Source of the DNA: Candidatus Nitrosopelagicus sp.
GTDB taxonomy: Archaea > Thermoproteota > Nitrososphaeria > Nitrososphaerales > Nitrosopumilaceae
Reading direction: 5' to 3'
Assembly (NCBI GenBank): GCA_018691945.1
Contig: JABHJJ010000186.1
Span: 1-7,179 of the forward strand
Length of the DNA: 7,179 bases
The position numbers and the translations under genes were made by a program. A model generated the notes under the pieces. The model saw nothing but the letters and a program-made list of their open reading frames with translations, searched no databases and was not told the DNA's origin. Every line of letters starts with the position of its first letter. Position 1 is the stretch's first letter. Of the stretch, positions 6,193 through 7,179 are shown piece by piece.

Positions 6193-7179
6193 ATGACAGA
6201 AACATTATTTGAGAAAATTTGGAATTCTCACATTGTAGTTGAAAAAGAAAATGAACCTTCATTGATTTACATTGATCGTCATCTGGTCCATGAAGTAACA
6301 TCCCCGCAGGCCTTTGATGGACTAAGAGTCAATCATAGAAAGGTTAGACGTCCAGAATTAACTGTTGCCACAATTGATCATAATGTTCCTACTACTGATA
6401 GAAGTTTACCTATGATTGACGAAACTTCATCCACACAAATTAAAACTCTAGAAAAAAACTGTAAGGATTTTGGAATAAAGCTATTTGGAATCAATGATCC
6501 CAACCAAGGAATTGTACATGTAATAGGACCTCAGTTGGGGATTACTTTGCCTGGTAGCACAATTGTGTGTGGTGATAGTCACACATCGACACAAGGTGCA
6601 TTTGGTGCTTTTGCCTTTGGTATTGGAACAAGTGAAGTTGAACATACTCTTGCAACTCAAACACTTTGGCTTGAAAAACCAAAAACCTTTGAAATCTTGG
6701 CTACTGGTAAACGTAAAAACCCTTTTGCAGTTACATCTAAGGACATAATTCTAAGTATAATCAAAAAAATTGGAACTAATGGTGGAACAGGTCATGTGCT
6801 GGAATATCGCGGTGATGCAATTAGTGATCTGTCGATGGAACAAAGAATGACCATTTGTAATATGTCAATTGAAGCTGGTTCTAGAGCTGGTTTAATTGCA
6901 CCTGATGAAAAAACATTTGATTATATCAATAATAGGGAATATACTCCAAAAAATTATGATGATTTAGTTGAGGATTGGAAAAATAATTTAATGTCTGATA
7001 GTAATTCGAAATTTGATAAAAGGTTCACAATTGATGTTGAAAAAATTGAACCTCAAGTAAGTTGGGGAACAAATCCTGCAATGGTGTCTGATGTGACAGA
7101 AAAAATTCCTACTCCTGAAGAATTTGGTCAGAATAATGAAATACAAATTGAAAGTGCAAAAAAGGCATTATTGTATATG
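6193..7179 (+). CDS. leuC: 3-isopropylmalate dehydratase large subunit, bacterial type (3' truncated)
   Basis: A second isopropylmalate isomerase large subunit, clearly of the classic bacterial LeuC group: TLFEKIW (4-10), YIDRHLVHEVTSPQAFDGLR (26-45), TIDHNVPT (60-67), VCGDSHTSTQGAFGAFAFG (starting near 125), GTGHVLEYRGDAISDLSMEQRMT, and PQVSWGTNP (287-295). The frame is open for 329 codons to the window edge. Compared with E. coli LeuC (466 aa) about 120-130 residues are missing, including all three cluster cysteines, so an intact active site cannot be confirmed here. The ATG at 6193 starts nine bases after the leuD stop; only a weak GTGA (6180-6183) precedes it. Same-strand position and tight spacing imply one transcript with leuC and leuD. 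A bacterial-type leuD would be expected downstream, which is inference. Confidence 0.92.
   Translation, partial: MTETLFEKIWNSHIVVEKENEPSLIYIDRHLVHEVTSPQAFDGLRVNHRKVRRPELTVATIDHNVPTTDRSLPMIDETSSTQIKTLEKNCKDFGIKLFGINDPNQGIVHVIGPQLGITLPGSTIVCGDSHTSTQGAFGAFAFGIGTSEVEHTLATQTLWLEKPKTFEILATGKRKNPFAVTSKDIILSIIKKIGTNGGTGHVLEYRGDAISDLSMEQRMTICNMSIEAGSRAGLIAPDEKTFDYINNREYTPKNYDDLVEDWKNNLMSDSNSKFDKRFTIDVEKIEPQVSWGTNPAMVSDVTEKIPTPEEFGQNNEIQIESAKKALLYM

Noticed and set aside
6563..6748. Short + strand frame within the second leuC
   Set aside because: Out of frame with the clear LeuC reading frame that runs from 6193 to the window end.
1..7179. CRISPR array, insertion sequence, tRNA or defence cassette
   Set aside because: No spaced direct repeats, no transposase-like protein, no tRNA-like cloverleaf and no nuclease or toxin motifs were seen; the genes are metabolic or unassigned.

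Overview
The window is AT-rich and densely coded, and most likely comes from an ammonia-oxidising archaeon (Nitrosopumilus-like Thaumarchaeota/Nitrososphaerota). Three things point there: TATA-like boxes about 25 bases upstream of start codons with no leader, a coenzyme F420 ligase homologue, and a two-subunit archaeal-type 2-oxoacid:ferredoxin oxidoreductase. The taxonomic call is an inference from gene content and sequence style; there is no rRNA or other marker here.

Layout. Positions 2-1958 (+) hold the 3' part of the alpha subunit and all of the beta subunit of the oxidoreductase, overlapping by 11 bases. A short T-rich stretch probably ends this transcript. Positions 2005-3555 hold three proteins I do not recognise: one on + with a TTG start, and two on - that follow a cofE-like gene (3596-4360, -). 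The 3004-3555 product looks tail-anchored in the membrane. A 57-base divergent promoter region separates cofE from a + strand aconitase-superfamily cluster. That cluster has a leuC of the plant/cyanobacterial-like type (4433-5704), a leuD overlapping it by four bases (5701-6183), and a second leuC of the classic bacterial type (6193 to the window end, truncated).

How the genes work together. The oxidoreductase interconverts 2-oxoacids and acyl-CoA with ferredoxin, a central carbon step. The LeuC/LeuD proteins form isopropylmalate isomerase of leucine synthesis, or a related hydro-lyase. CofE adds glutamate to F420-0. These are housekeeping metabolic genes.

I found no mobile element, CRISPR array, RNA gene or defence system, and no convincing new system. 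The points most worth a second look are the two dissimilar LeuC proteins around one LeuD, the unusual catalytic-region motif in the CofE homologue, and the unassigned genes beside cofE. All non-coding gaps are shorter than 60 bases.
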